Notes under the pieces: model-generated
The model's database searches: none
What the model saw: the letters and a program-made list of their open reading frames with translations, nothing else
What the model was told of the DNA's origin: nothing
Assembly: GCA_023415145.1 (NCBI GenBank)
Contig: JAEZLW010000175.1
Span: forward strand, 41,198-105,197
Reading direction: 5' to 3'
DNA length: 64,000 nt
Source: Bacillota bacterium
GTDB lineage: Bacteria > Bacillota > Clostridia > Christensenellales > Aristaeellaceae
Position numbers and translations under genes: made by a program
Shown here: piece by piece, positions 1-9,747 of the stretch
Position numbering within the stretch: position 1 is the stretch's first letter
Layout of the letters: each line of letters begins with the position of its first letter

Positions 1-2
1 AC

Positions 3-761
3 GCCTCGGCAGCTCAAAAAGCCGCAGCACAGCTATCAAACGCCGGGGCGAACGCAGCCGGTTCCAACGCCCTCAAGCAGGCGGCCGACGCCATGCCGGA
101 AGGCGAGCTGAAGGAAGCCGCATCAAAAACCGCCGAAGCGCTGAAAACAGGGGATATGGAAAATGTGAAGGCAGCGCTGAGTTCGCTAAGCGCAGCTATG
201 CAAAGCACCTGTTCCGGCTCATCACCGGGCAATTCCGGAAACTTGGGGGATATAAACTCCCTGCTGGCGCAGCTTCGCTCGGCAACGCTATCCGCCTCCC
301 AGGAAAGCTCCGGCCAGGCAGCAGGCTCGGGCAAGGGGTCAGCAAGCGGCCAGGGCAAAGGCAATGGACAAGGCACGGGCAGCGGACAGGGGCAGCAGGG
401 CGGTGCCGGCGCGGGCAAGGGCAGCACCAACCTGGATGGAGGGATTACCAAGCCGGGCACAAGCTCCCAGGGACAGGGGGCCAACGTGCCTGAATACAAA
501 CTTTCGCAATATGAGACCATCTATGATCCCACGCGGCTTTCCGGCGCGGATGAGCTGCATCAAACTGCCGGGTCTGTGGGCGAGGGTGAATCGCAGCAGA
601 TACAATTGGGGCAGGGCCTGGGCGATGCGTCCGGCCAGGTGCCCTACCATGAAGTCATCTTCAGTTATCAGGATGCGGCGTCCAAGGCCGCTCAGCTGGA
701 ATCGCTGCCCGAGGGCATGCAATTATGGGTGGATGGATATTTTCAATCATTGATCGATTGA
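3..761 (+). CDS. Gly/Ser/Gln-rich protein upstream of moxR (C-terminal part)
   Basis: The frame is open from the left edge of the window, so the true start lies outside; 252 codons are visible. The first part is Ala-rich and probably helical. It is followed by a low-complexity stretch of Gly, Ser and Gln (roughly visible residues 100-150) and then a more ordered C-terminal segment of about 90 residues. No membrane segment is seen in the visible part. It ends 20 bp before the MoxR gene, so it is probably in the same operon. I do not recognise the family. The low-complexity part suggests a linker in a larger protein, which is inference. Confidence 0.7.
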   Translation, partial: ASAAQKAAAQLSNAGANAAGSNALKQAADAMPEGELKEAASKTAEALKTGDMENVKAALSSLSAAMQSTCSGSSPGNSGNLGDINSLLAQLRSATLSASQESSGQAAGSGKGSASGQGKGNGQGTGSGQGQQGGAGAGKGSTNLDGGITKPGTSSQGQGANVPEYKLSQYETIYDPTRLSGADELHQTAGSVGEGESQQIQLGQGLGDASGQVPYHEVIFSYQDAASKAAQLESLPEGMQLWVDGYFQSLID

Positions 762-781
762 TTGAACGAGGAGGAGATAAA

Positions 782-1774
782 ATGCCCACAGCCACTTACG
801 CAGGCAAAGAGGAGATACTGTCTTTTCAAACTACAATGGAGCGTATACGTGGTCAAATTGGCCGTGAGATCGTTGGGCAAAAGGATGTCATCGACCATCT
901 GCTGATGGCCCTGGTAACGGGTGGCAATGTTTTGCTGGAGGGAGTGCCGGGGCTTGGCAAAACGCGGCTGGTAAATGCGCTGGGCCGGGTTTTAAACCTG
1001 CCCTTCTCCCGCATCCAGTTTACGCCCGATTTGATGCCCGCCGACATCACCGGCACAAACATCATTGTGAAAACAGGGGAAGGAAACAGCTTTTCCTTTC
1101 AGCCGGGGCCGCTTTTTTCCTCCATCGTGCTGGCGGATGAAATCAACCGGGCTACGCCCAAAACACAGTCAGCCTTGCTGGAAGCCATGCAGGAGCACAG
1201 TGTTACCGTGGGCGGCGTTACGCGCAAGCTTCCCGAACCTTATTTTGTGCTGGCCACGCAAAACCCCATTGAGCAGGAGGGCACGTACCCGCTGCCGGAA
1301 GCGCAGTTGGACCGCTTTTTGTTCAAGCTCCTTATGCCTTTCCCCACCCTGGCAGAATTGAGTGACATTATGGATATGACAGTCACGGCGGAGCCCGAAG
1401 CGGCGGATGCGGTGGCCGGAGGTGAGGATATCCTTCTGTTGCGCAGCGTGGCCAGGCAGGTGCCGGTGGCACGGGCCGTGCAGGATTTTGCATTGAGGCT
1501 TGTGCTTTCCACGCACCCGGAGATTCCAGAAAGTCCGGAGCCTGCCCGCAAATACCTGCGCTTTGGGGCAAGCCCCAGAGCCGGGCAGGCAATGATCAGT
1601 ACTGCCCGCGTCCGGGCTTTGATGGAGGGCCGCTACAACGTATCCTTTGAGGATATCCGCGCGGTGGCTCCATCGTGCCTTCGGCACCGGGTGGCGCTGA
1701 ATTTCGAAGGCCTGGCGGAAGGCCATACGGTGGACGGGCTGATACAAACGCTCATGGACAGCCTCAAAACGTAA
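782..1774 (+). CDS. MoxR-family AAA+ ATPase
   Basis: 330 aa. Walker A is GVPGLGKTR, Walker B is VLADEINR, and the sensor region reads ATQNPIEQEGTYPLPEAQLD, all hallmarks of MoxR ATPases. These are chaperone-like ATPases that work with vWA-domain partners. The start at 782 is chosen for the strong GAGGAGG site a few bases upstream; an in-frame ATG at 725 lies inside the preceding gene and lacks a site. It is followed 14 bp later by a DUF58 gene and then two vWA genes, the classic MoxR-DUF58-Bat arrangement. The substrate complex is unknown. Confidence 0.95.
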   Translation: MPTATYAGKEEILSFQTTMERIRGQIGREIVGQKDVIDHLLMALVTGGNVLLEGVPGLGKTRLVNALGRVLNLPFSRIQFTPDLMPADITGTNIIVKTGEGNSFSFQPGPLFSSIVLADEINRATPKTQSALLEAMQEHSVTVGGVTRKLPEPYFVLATQNPIEQEGTYPLPEAQLDRFLFKLLMPFPTLAELSDIMDMTVTAEPEAADAVAGGEDILLLRSVARQVPVARAVQDFALRLVLSTHPEIPESPEPARKYLRFGASPRAGQAMISTARVRALMEGRYNVSFEDIRAVAPSCLRHRVALNFEGLAEGHTVDGLIQTLMDSLKT

Positions 1775-1788
1775 CAAGGAGCGGACCC

Positions 1789-2655
1789 ATGCTGAATGAT
1801 ATCATGCTTCACAGGCTGGACGCCCTTCGCCTTGCCATGCAGGCCTATGTGCGCGGCGGGGCAGGAGGCGTAAGAAAATCCAGGGCGCTGGGGGATTCGG
1901 CGGAATTTTCGGATTTTAGGGATTATGCGCCGGGGGATGACCTAAGACGGATCGACTGGAACGCCTACGCCAGGTTTGACAAGCTGTTTTTGAAGCTGTT
2001 CATGGAAGAGCAGGAAATGCATCTGACGCTGATTCTGGATGCCAGCGCTTCCATGGGCTTTGGCGAGCCCTCAAAGTGGATGTTTGCGGTTGATGCCGCG
2101 CTGATGCTTGCCTATTTGGCCGTATCCGGCGGTGACCGTGTCAGCATAGTGGTGCTGAATGGGGAAAAGGTGCAAAGGAGCCCTGTGTATGCGGGAAGGC
2201 AGGGTTATGTTCAGGCATCGGCCTTCCTTCAGGACATTCGTCCTCAAGGAGCAACCAGCCTCACCCGTGCCGTGACACGCATCCCCTTAAAGGCTACACG
2301 GGGCATGTGTGTTTTGATCAGCGACCTGTTTTCTCAGGATGGCAGCGAGGGCGCTTTGGCATCGATGCTGTACCGCAAGCAGAAGGTGGTGCTAGCGCAG
2401 GTGCTTTCCAAGGATGAGATGGAACCGGATATTAGCGGCGCGCTGCGGCTTGTAGATTCAGAGGGCGGACAAAACATGGATGTGACCGTAAACGGGGATC
2501 TTTTGCGCAGGTATCATAAGAATTTGGAAGCATTTATCAGCAGCTCGCGGTTGTACTGCCACCGCCACGGCATCCCGTTTGTGCTGCTGCGCTCAGACAT
2601 GGATTTGATGCGTGACGCGCTTGGTCATATGATGCGGGGCGGCATTATTGCCTGA
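1789..2655 (+). CDS. DUF58 domain protein (vWA-like)
   Basis: 288 aa. It carries the DUF58 signature DYAPGDDLRRIDWNAYAR near residue 50 and a MIDAS-like DASAS motif (ILDASASMG) near residue 85. No membrane segment is obvious. The start at 1789 follows an AAGGAG site; an upstream in-frame ATG at 1675 lies within moxR. DUF58 proteins are typical partners of MoxR ATPases. The 3' end is 16 bp before the next start. Confidence 0.93.
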   Translation: MLNDIMLHRLDALRLAMQAYVRGGAGGVRKSRALGDSAEFSDFRDYAPGDDLRRIDWNAYARFDKLFLKLFMEEQEMHLTLILDASASMGFGEPSKWMFAVDAALMLAYLAVSGGDRVSIVVLNGEKVQRSPVYAGRQGYVQASAFLQDIRPQGATSLTRAVTRIPLKATRGMCVLISDLFSQDGSEGALASMLYRKQKVVLAQVLSKDEMEPDISGALRLVDSEGGQNMDVTVNGDLLRRYHKNLEAFISSSRLYCHRHGIPFVLLRSDMDLMRDALGHMMRGGIIA

Positions 2656-2671
2656 GGGAGGGAGGGAGCGC

Positions 2672-4471
2672 ATGCAGTTTCTGTACCCTGCGGGTTCATG
2701 GGCGCTTACGGGGCTTTTTATCGTACTGGCATTGTACATCCTGCGCAAGGAATACCGGGAGCATACGGTATCCAGCACGTATCTTTGGCGCAAAACGCTG
2801 GAAGATCAAACGGCCAGCAGGCCTTTTCAAAAGCTCAAAAGCAACCTGCTGATGTTTTTGCAATTGCTTACGGTGCTTCTGCTCGCCTTATCCATCATGC
2901 GTCCGCTTGTTCCGGGCAAGCAGGCGGGCGGGGAAACAATCATGATATTCGATGTATCGCTGAGCATGCAGGCCGCCGCCTCCGGACAAAGCCGCATAAA
3001 GCAGGCTGTTTCGGAAGCCAGGCGAATGGTGGAGGGCATGGGTGATGGCGACCGGCTGACGATTTTGACTGCCGGCAAAAAGGTGACGCATCATTTGTCA
3101 CGCTCCTATGACCGGCAGGAAGCTTTCAAGGCACTTAACGCCATTGATGCGGAGAACGGCGAAGCTGATGTAAGCGGCGCGCTCTCCCTGGCCAAAGCGA
3201 TGGGAAGGGAGATTGATAACCTGAACATTGTCGTCTTCTCCGATACCTTTCCAAATCAAGAGGAGGAAGGCGTAAGGTATGTTGCCGTGGGAGCGGGCGT
3301 TGACAATTGCGCTATTCTTTCCTTAACCGCCTCCCAGCGGGAGGAGGGCCTGGCGGCCCTGGCCCGTATCGCCAACTACGGTAATGCAAAGAGCATGACC
3401 GTCAGGTGCTATGCTGATGGGCAATTGTGTGATGCTCGTACTGTGGAAGTTCAAGAAGGCGCAACGCAAAGCGTGCGGTTTGCCGTGCCGGATGGCGCTG
3501 CGTACATACACACGGAGATCGCTGAGGCTGATGGACTCTTGCAGGATAACCGGCGTCATTTCGTAATGCGGGAACAAGGAAAAAAGAAAATCGCCCTGAT
3601 CGGGCGGGACAACATTTTTTTAGAAAAAGCGCTTTTGCAGCGTGGGGATGTGGAGTTGATCCGCACGACACTTATGGATGCGCCGTCTTTGACGGATTGC
3701 AGCCTGTTTGTATACGACGGGGTACTGCCCGATCCATTGCCGGATAGCGGACCGTTCCTGATCCTTCAGCCTGGGGCAAAGGTACTGAATGTTACACCGG
3801 GCGAAAAAAAAGCGCCGGAATACGCCTTGCACTTGGCTGGCGGTACGCTGGCCAAACAGTTTTCCGACCATGTTTCCTTTCAAAATGTGGCGCTCAAACA
3901 ATACACGCATCTGACGGGAGGTCAGCCGGTTCTTGTATCGGGCGGGGATACACTCATTTCCGCCGGGGATGAAAACGGCATCCGGTTTGTTGTCATTGGT
4001 TTTGACCTGCATGAAAGCAACTGGGTGCTCAAATATGATTTTCCTATCTTCATGATGCACGCGCTCAACTTCCTCATGCCGGATGTACTGTCCGGCGCGG
4101 AGGATGCGCTGTGCGGAGATGTTTTGGCGCTGTCCCTGGATGGGCGTACAACGAAGGCTGCGGCCGTGACGCCTGCGGGGAAAAGCATCACCCTGGCGCC
4201 GCCCTTTCCCGCACAGCCCTTTGTTGACACCGGAGAGGCCGGGCTGTATACCCTTGCCCAGACGCTTTTGGATGGGAAAACGGAGAATACGAAATTTGTG
4301 GTGAATGTAACAACAGCGGAAAGCGATGTACGCAATGTGGCACAAAACACTGGGGAAAACCTGCTGCGGGCCGGTGTTACGGATTATGGCCGTGAGTTTA
4401 CCACATTACTGATAATTGCGCTGCTGGCGCTGATGATGGCAGAATGGTGGGTGAGCTGCCGTGCAGGTTGA
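2672..4471 (+). CDS. BatA-like membrane protein with vWA domain
   Basis: 599 aa. The N-terminus (residues 1-80) has two membrane segments with a BatA/aerotolerance-like pattern. A vWA domain with MIDAS motif DVSLS follows near residue 100, and a hydrophobic segment lies at the extreme C-terminus. The start at 2672 follows a run of GGGAGGGAG. It overlaps the next gene by 11 bp, implying translational coupling. The middle part (about residues 300-480) resembles the gatase-like fold common in this family, which is inference. It probably forms a membrane complex with the neighbouring vWA protein and MoxR. Confidence 0.88.
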   Translation: MQFLYPAGSWALTGLFIVLALYILRKEYREHTVSSTYLWRKTLEDQTASRPFQKLKSNLLMFLQLLTVLLLALSIMRPLVPGKQAGGETIMIFDVSLSMQAAASGQSRIKQAVSEARRMVEGMGDGDRLTILTAGKKVTHHLSRSYDRQEAFKALNAIDAENGEADVSGALSLAKAMGREIDNLNIVVFSDTFPNQEEEGVRYVAVGAGVDNCAILSLTASQREEGLAALARIANYGNAKSMTVRCYADGQLCDARTVEVQEGATQSVRFAVPDGAAYIHTEIAEADGLLQDNRRHFVMREQGKKKIALIGRDNIFLEKALLQRGDVELIRTTLMDAPSLTDCSLFVYDGVLPDPLPDSGPFLILQPGAKVLNVTPGEKKAPEYALHLAGGTLAKQFSDHVSFQNVALKQYTHLTGGQPVLVSGGDTLISAGDENGIRFVVIGFDLHESNWVLKYDFPIFMMHALNFLMPDVLSGAEDALCGDVLALSLDGRTTKAAAVTPAGKSITLAPPFPAQPFVDTGEAGLYTLAQTLLDGKTENTKFVVNVTTAESDVRNVAQNTGENLLRAGVTDYGREFTTLLIIALLALMMAEWWVSCRAG

Positions 4472-7184
4472 GTTTGCATTTCCGTGGACGCTGCTTTTGA
4501 TACCGGCCTTGTTCGGGCTTGTGGTTGTCCTGTATAAAAAATACGCCTATGGCACCGGCAAGCGCGGAGCGAGGGCTTATGCCGTTTTGGGCATGCGTTT
4601 TGTGGTGACCGCCCTTGCCGTGCTGGCGCTTGCGTCCCCTTCCATTCTTTCACGGTCCTATAAGGCAGCCACCTGGGTGCTGCTGGACGTGTCAGATTCC
4701 ACTCTTCCCATGCGTTCCCATATGGAAGCTGCCGTTATCCAAGGGCTTTTAAGTAAGCCAGAGGACCTGTCCACCGGCGTGATCGCCTTTGGCGGCGACG
4801 CCATGGTGGAGGCTCCCCTTTCTCAAAAGACCGTGTTTGTAAAGGCTGAAACATCCGTGGACCCGGAGCACAGCGACGCCGCCATGGTGCTTGATCTGGC
4901 GGGAGCACTGCTCCCTTCGGATGCGGCGGGACGGATGATGCTTGTAAGTGACGGGTGGATCGGCGATACGGATGCACAGGCAACCTTGCTCAAGGCACGG
5001 GGAATTGCCGTTGATGTCATGAAGTTTTCGGGCTCGCCGGCAGTGGACGCACAAGTGACTCGCCTCACACTGCCATCCAAGGCCTACCAGGGCCAAACGG
5101 CCCAGGTGACGGTAGAGATGGATGCTACGGCGGATACCCACGGCACTCTGATCCTTTACGCCAACAGGCAGCCGGTAAATACCAAGGAGGTTTCGCTGCG
5201 GCGGGGGAAAAACACATTTGTATTCCAGGATACCGCGAAAGCCTCCGGGGTGGTCACATACGAAGCCCAGTTGATCGTGCCTGACGATGAGCAGACGCGC
5301 AACAACCGGTTGAGCGCTTATATGGCCGTGACGGGAAAGCCTTTCGTACTCCTCATAGAGGGCAGGGAAAACGAAAGCCGGGAGATGCAAAAAATCCTTG
5401 ACGCCGCAGGCTTTGCGTGGGAGACTGCCACCCCTGCCGGAATGCCTCAAAACGCGGAGACGCTGCGCAAGTATGACGCAGCCGTACTGGTAAACGCCGA
5501 TGCCGATGCTTTCTCCAAAGATGCGCTATCGGCTTTTGACACCTATGTGAAAACATTGGGCCGTGGCCTTGTGGTCATCGGCGGCGACCAGAGCTACGCG
5601 CTGGGGGGATACCGTGGCAGCAAGCTGGAGGAGATGCTGCCTGTCACCATTGATGTTCGAAACCAGATGGACCTTCCGTCGCTGGCGCTGATGCTGGTGA
5701 TCGACAAATCAGGCTCCATGACCGGCGGACAGTTTGGCACCACACGTCTGGAGGTAGCCAAGGAAGCAGCCATGCGCGCCGTGGAAGTGCTTACCGGCCG
5801 GGATCAGGTGGGTGTGATCGCCTTTGACGACGCGGCAAAATGGGTGGTGCCACTCAATAGCGCCGCAGACATAGCTGCCATACAGGTAGCCATAGGCACC
5901 ATCCGCCCGGGTGGCGGCACGGCCTTTTACACCCCGCTATACGAATCACTGACAGCCTTGATGCATGCGGATGCAAAGCTCAAGCACGTGATCTTTCTCA
6001 CCGACGGCGAGGCAGGGGACAACGGGTTTGACCTGCTGGTGCACAACATGGCGCAAAACGGCATTACACTGACCACCGTCGCCGTAGGCAGCGGGGCCAA
6101 CGTGAAAGTGCTCGGCCGCCTGGCGGAAATCGGCAACGGCCGCATCTATACCGCCGGGGAGTTTGACAACATCCCCAAGATATTCACGAAGGAAACGTAC
6201 CTGGTCACCGGCTCCTATGTGCAAAACCGCCTGTTTACGCCTGTGATCACCGAAGCCTCGCCCATGACCGACTTTGCTGGCTTTCCCCAATTGTCGGGGT
6301 ACCTGGCCGCAACGGGAAAGCCGATGGCTACCGTATCCATGGTATCGGACAGGGAGGACCCGCTGCTTGCCTGGTGGCAATATGGCTCGGGCCGCGTGCT
6401 TGCCTGGACGAGCGATGTCAAGGGCGCCTGGACCGGGCAATTCTTGAGGTGGGATCAGGCAACGGCTTTCTTTTCGGGCCTTGTATCCCATGTGCTGCCC
6501 AAGGGCGGTCAGGAAGGCGAGCTGAATGTGGAAATAGCGGGCACCCAGGCGAAGGTGACTTATACCGCACCCGACGGTTTAGCGTCCGAGAATTTGGAAA
6601 CCAGAGCCCATGTCCTTTTGCCCGACGGGAGCGAGGCTGATGTAGCTTTGACGGAAGTCAGGCCGGGGGAATATGAGGGCAGCTTTGAAGCTCCGCAGCA
6701 GGGGGCCTATGCCATCCGTGCTGAGCAGATGCAAAACGGACAAACGGTGAGGCAGTTGGAAGGCGGTGCTGTACGGTCCTACTCGGAGGAATACGATCTG
6801 CGCAAGCAAGGCGGGGAAGATGCCTTGATTCGTTTGGCAAACGCAACGGGCGGGCGGGTTATCACCGATCCCAGGGAGATGTTTGCAGCCAGGGGAATGG
6901 AGGCACAAAGCAGGCAAATGCTACGCCCGGCGCTTTTGTATCTGTCCCTTCTGCTGTTTTTGCTGGACATCGCACTGCGCAGGCTTTCCCTGGACCGTAT
7001 GCTGGTAAAAGCGTATGGAAGGGCAAAAGAGAAGGTGGAGTTCTCGTTGGCAAGGCGGCGGGAGGTGCCGCCGCGGCTTGCGTATACAAGGCGCGGGAAA
7101 AAGAAGAATGCGCCTGTTGCCGTTTCCGTATCAGACATGGCAGAAACCATCCTGAAGGCACGGGAGCAGAAGAAGCATCTATAA
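4461..7184 (+). CDS. Large membrane protein with two vWA-type domains
   Basis: 907 aa, GTG start at 4461 overlapping the previous gene. Two N-terminal membrane helices are followed by a first vWA-like region (motif DVSDS, around residue 75), a glutamine-amidotransferase-like region, and a canonical vWA domain with MIDAS motif DKSGS around residue 415. A C-terminal membrane segment and a basic tail follow. The set matches membrane vWA proteins encoded next to MoxR and DUF58. It is the last gene of the operon, followed at once by a terminator. The biochemical role is unknown; the family is thought to act in envelope or metal-dependent assembly. Confidence 0.88.
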   Translation: MQVEFAFPWTLLLIPALFGLVVVLYKKYAYGTGKRGARAYAVLGMRFVVTALAVLALASPSILSRSYKAATWVLLDVSDSTLPMRSHMEAAVIQGLLSKPEDLSTGVIAFGGDAMVEAPLSQKTVFVKAETSVDPEHSDAAMVLDLAGALLPSDAAGRMMLVSDGWIGDTDAQATLLKARGIAVDVMKFSGSPAVDAQVTRLTLPSKAYQGQTAQVTVEMDATADTHGTLILYANRQPVNTKEVSLRRGKNTFVFQDTAKASGVVTYEAQLIVPDDEQTRNNRLSAYMAVTGKPFVLLIEGRENESREMQKILDAAGFAWETATPAGMPQNAETLRKYDAAVLVNADADAFSKDALSAFDTYVKTLGRGLVVIGGDQSYALGGYRGSKLEEMLPVTIDVRNQMDLPSLALMLVIDKSGSMTGGQFGTTRLEVAKEAAMRAVEVLTGRDQVGVIAFDDAAKWVVPLNSAADIAAIQVAIGTIRPGGGTAFYTPLYESLTALMHADAKLKHVIFLTDGEAGDNGFDLLVHNMAQNGITLTTVAVGSGANVKVLGRLAEIGNGRIYTAGEFDNIPKIFTKETYLVTGSYVQNRLFTPVITEASPMTDFAGFPQLSGYLAATGKPMATVSMVSDREDPLLAWWQYGSGRVLAWTSDVKGAWTGQFLRWDQATAFFSGLVSHVLPKGGQEGELNVEIAGTQAKVTYTAPDGLASENLETRAHVLLPDGSEADVALTEVRPGEYEGSFEAPQQGAYAIRAEQMQNGQTVRQLEGGAVRSYSEEYDLRKQGGEDALIRLANATGGRVITDPREMFAARGMEAQSRQMLRPALLYLSLLLFLLDIALRRLSLDRMLVKAYGRAKEKVEFSLARRREVPPRLAYTRRGKKKNAPVAVSVSDMAETILKAREQKKHL

Positions 7185-7186
7185 AC

Positions 7187-7221
7187 AAGGCGCCCCGTCT
7201 CTTTCGAGCATGGGGCGCCTT
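7187..7221. terminator. Bidirectional intrinsic terminator
   Basis: A perfect 10-bp stem (AAGGCGCCCC / GGGGCGCCTT) with a 15-nt loop begins 2 bp after the vWA gene stop. It lies between convergent genes and probably serves both. Confidence 0.85.
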
Positions 7222-7248
7222 GCATTATGGATTAAGATTGTCAACCGG

Positions 7249-8697
7249 TTACTTTCCCAGGAAAGTATCCAGTTGCTTTTGGGCCTCGGTGATGACGTCA
7301 CGGATGCCTATGTCTTCCAGTTCTTTGATGATCTGGGGAATAATCACTTCGGGATCGGAGGTGCCGGTGATCAGCTCGGCCCAGTACATTTCCTTGATGG
7401 CCTTGGCGGCATTGACTTCGTTGGCTACGGGATTGTAGTCAAATGCGAAGCCCATGCCGGCGGAGGTCACGGCATTCTTGTAACCGTCCCAAATCACCTG
7501 CCACATGTTGGGGTCGGCGGGGACGGAGGGGAACTTGGAAGCTTCCACAGCGCTGAGCGAATAGGAGGCTTGCGTATAGGCCCAAGGCGCATAGTTGGTG
7601 TTGCCAACGTCGGTCTTGGTGAGGGTACCGTCGTCATTCCAGTTGTAGTGGAGGCCCTCGATGCCGTAACGCATCATGTTGCGGTATTCTTTGTTGGTGT
7701 TGGCATATTCAATGAGCTTCAATGCCTCCACCGGGTGCTTGGAGGCCGCGCTGATGGCGGTCAATGCGCCGCGCAGGGAGTAAGTGGAGAGGAAGGGGCC
7801 ATCATACCGGGAGATGGCGGAAGCCTTCTGCCTGGCATTGGACCAGATGGAGTCGGCGCCATAGAAGCCCTGGCCGGACTGCACGACGCCCTGAGCGCTG
7901 CGGCCCATGGACTCTGTGACGGCGGCGTCGGGATTGATGTAGCCCTTTTCGTACCAGCTGCGGATGGTCTTGATGCGCTCCACAAACTCTGGCATTTCAT
8001 AGGCAAGGCGGACAGTGCCTTCCGTTTCGGTGCCAATGTCGTTGTAGGAAAGAGCGATTTGGGCATCCTCGGAGACCCAGTCCAGGAAATTGGCCCAGGA
8101 GGTAATGCCGCCCTTGCTCAAAATCAAGGGGTAGGTATCAGGATGATCGGCCTTGTAGGCGGCAAGGTAGGGCTCGATGTCGGCAAAGCCCATGGTGACA
8201 GGCACTTCCATGCCCTTTTCTTTGACGAAGTAATCGATGTCGATGATCCAGAACACTTCGATGCCATAGTCTTTCATGACGGGTACGGCATAGAGCTTGT
8301 CGCCCACAAAGGAGCCCTGCCAGAGCATTTCCGGCATGGATTCCCACAGGGCGGGAGTTTCGGACTTCACCAGGTCCTTGATGTCCAGGAACATGCCATC
8401 AAAGGCGTTGGTGGCAAAATCGTTGTACCATGCACAGGTGAAGCACATATCAAAGTACTCCCCTGAAGACATGGCCAGGGCGATTTCGTCTGCTTTCATG
8501 TAAACGCACTTGACGGTAATGCCCAGCTTTTCCCGGGTGATGGCGTTGAGCTGTTCCTCGACCATCGCCTGGTCAATTGGGGCATCTGCGGCTGTGCCCA
8601 TCCACCAGATGAGTTCCACAGGTTCTTCCGCGGCGGCGAAGGATGCCATGGAGAGCATCATCACCAGCACAAGGAGCAGGGAAACCAGTTTCTTCAT
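7249..8697 (-). CDS. Extracellular sugar-binding protein of CUT1-type ABC importer
   Basis: 482 aa. A Sec signal peptide (MKKLVSLLLVLVMMLSMASF..) ends at about AAA|EEP, and a family 1 solute-binding fold of the LplA type follows. The start at 8697 is supported by GGAGGAG just upstream. There is no lipobox cysteine, which is unusual because such proteins are normally lipoproteins in Gram-positive bacteria. It is the last gene of the minus-strand arm, downstream of two permeases. No ATPase is encoded here, as is common for CUT1 systems that share an MsmX-like ATPase. From context the likely ligand is a cell-wall sugar or muropeptide-derived saccharide (inference). Confidence 0.9.
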   Translation of the reverse strand: MKKLVSLLLVLVMMLSMASFAAAEEPVELIWWMGTAADAPIDQAMVEEQLNAITREKLGITVKCVYMKADEIALAMSSGEYFDMCFTCAWYNDFATNAFDGMFLDIKDLVKSETPALWESMPEMLWQGSFVGDKLYAVPVMKDYGIEVFWIIDIDYFVKEKGMEVPVTMGFADIEPYLAAYKADHPDTYPLILSKGGITSWANFLDWVSEDAQIALSYNDIGTETEGTVRLAYEMPEFVERIKTIRSWYEKGYINPDAAVTESMGRSAQGVVQSGQGFYGADSIWSNARQKASAISRYDGPFLSTYSLRGALTAISAASKHPVEALKLIEYANTNKEYRNMMRYGIEGLHYNWNDDGTLTKTDVGNTNYAPWAYTQASYSLSAVEASKFPSVPADPNMWQVIWDGYKNAVTSAGMGFAFDYNPVANEVNAAKAIKEMYWAELITGTSDPEVIIPQIIKELEDIGIRDVITEAQKQLDTFLGK

Positions 8698-8764
8698 GAG
8701 AGGACTCCTCCTTACCGAATAGTCTTTAACCACAAACAGCCTTCCGGCCGCTGCTTCGAAGGGA

Positions 8765-9730
8765 TCAGCCTTTGACCGCACCGATGGTCAGGCCTGAAAT
8801 GAAGTACTTCTGAAAGAAGGGGTAACTGCAGGCGATGGGGGCTACGACGATGACAACAATGGCCATGCGCATGGTCTCGCTGGGCAGATCCGTAATGCTG
8901 TCAGCGCTCATGTAGGCGGCGTTTTTGGTGAGGTATTCGATGCTGCGCTCAATGGAGACCAGCACGTATTGCAGGGGGAACAGGTGCGTGTGGGTGCTGC
9001 GAAGGTACAAGAGCGCCTGGTACCAGTCGTTCCAGTAGGCAAAGGTGAAAAACAGCCCGATGGTGGCGATGGCCGGCAGGGAGATGGGCAGTACAAGCTG
9101 TAAAAAAATACGGAATTGGGATGCGCCGTCCAGCTTACCCGACTCAATGACGGAATCGGGGACGGTGGTGGTGAAAAAGGTGCGCAGGATGATGACGTAA
9201 AACGAGGAGCAGGCCAGTGGCAATATCAGACCCAGATAGGAGTTTTGCAGGCCCAACAGCTGGGTGTTCACCACATAGGTGGACACCAGCCCTCCATGGA
9301 ACAGCATGGGGATAAAAATAAAGTAGGTGTAGTATTTGCGCATCCTGAAGCTTTTGCGGGAAAGGGCGTAGCCCATGGTGGTTGTCAGCGTAAGCCCCAG
9401 AAGCGTACCTAAAAGGGTAACACCGATGGAGTTGAAAAATGCCCGCCCGATCAGGGACCGCATACCCCACATGTACTTGTAGGCGGATGTGCCCCAGGCC
9501 TCCGGCAGGAAGCTGTACCCGTTTTTGGCGATGGAGGCTTCCGAGGAAAAGGAAATAACGATTACGAACATCACCGGCGCTACCGCCAGCAGCGCCAGCA
9601 GTATAAACAGCAGGGAGCCCAAGGTATTGGTCATTGGGCGGATACGGTTGAAACGGCTCAAACCTTCTTCTAATATTTTCCTTTTTGCCACAGGTTCATA
9701 CGAGGGGAGACTTTCGCCTGTACTGTGCAT
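8765..9730 (-). CDS. ABC sugar permease, LplC/YtcP-like
   Basis: 321 aa with six predicted membrane helices. The EAA loop reads roughly ESGKLDGASQFRIFLQLVLP, typical of the MalG-type CUT1 permease, and the C-terminus carries the conserved FISGLTIGAVKG tail. The start at 9730 follows AAGGAAGGAG. It sits between the LplB-like permease and the binding protein, with short gaps and the same strand, so it forms one import system with them. Confidence 0.92.
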   Translation of the reverse strand: MHSTGESLPSYEPVAKRKILEEGLSRFNRIRPMTNTLGSLLFILLALLAVAPVMFVIVISFSSEASIAKNGYSFLPEAWGTSAYKYMWGMRSLIGRAFFNSIGVTLLGTLLGLTLTTTMGYALSRKSFRMRKYYTYFIFIPMLFHGGLVSTYVVNTQLLGLQNSYLGLILPLACSSFYVIILRTFFTTTVPDSVIESGKLDGASQFRIFLQLVLPISLPAIATIGLFFTFAYWNDWYQALLYLRSTHTHLFPLQYVLVSIERSIEYLTKNAAYMSADSITDLPSETMRMAIVVIVVAPIACSYPFFQKYFISGLTIGAVKG

Positions 9731-9747
9731 GTGTTCCGTCTCCTTCC

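Noticed and set aside
7210..8466. 418-codon plus-strand frame antisense to the sugar-binding protein
   Set aside because: It mirrors the coding frame of a clear ABC binding protein, is Gly/Val-rich without motifs and has no ribosome site.
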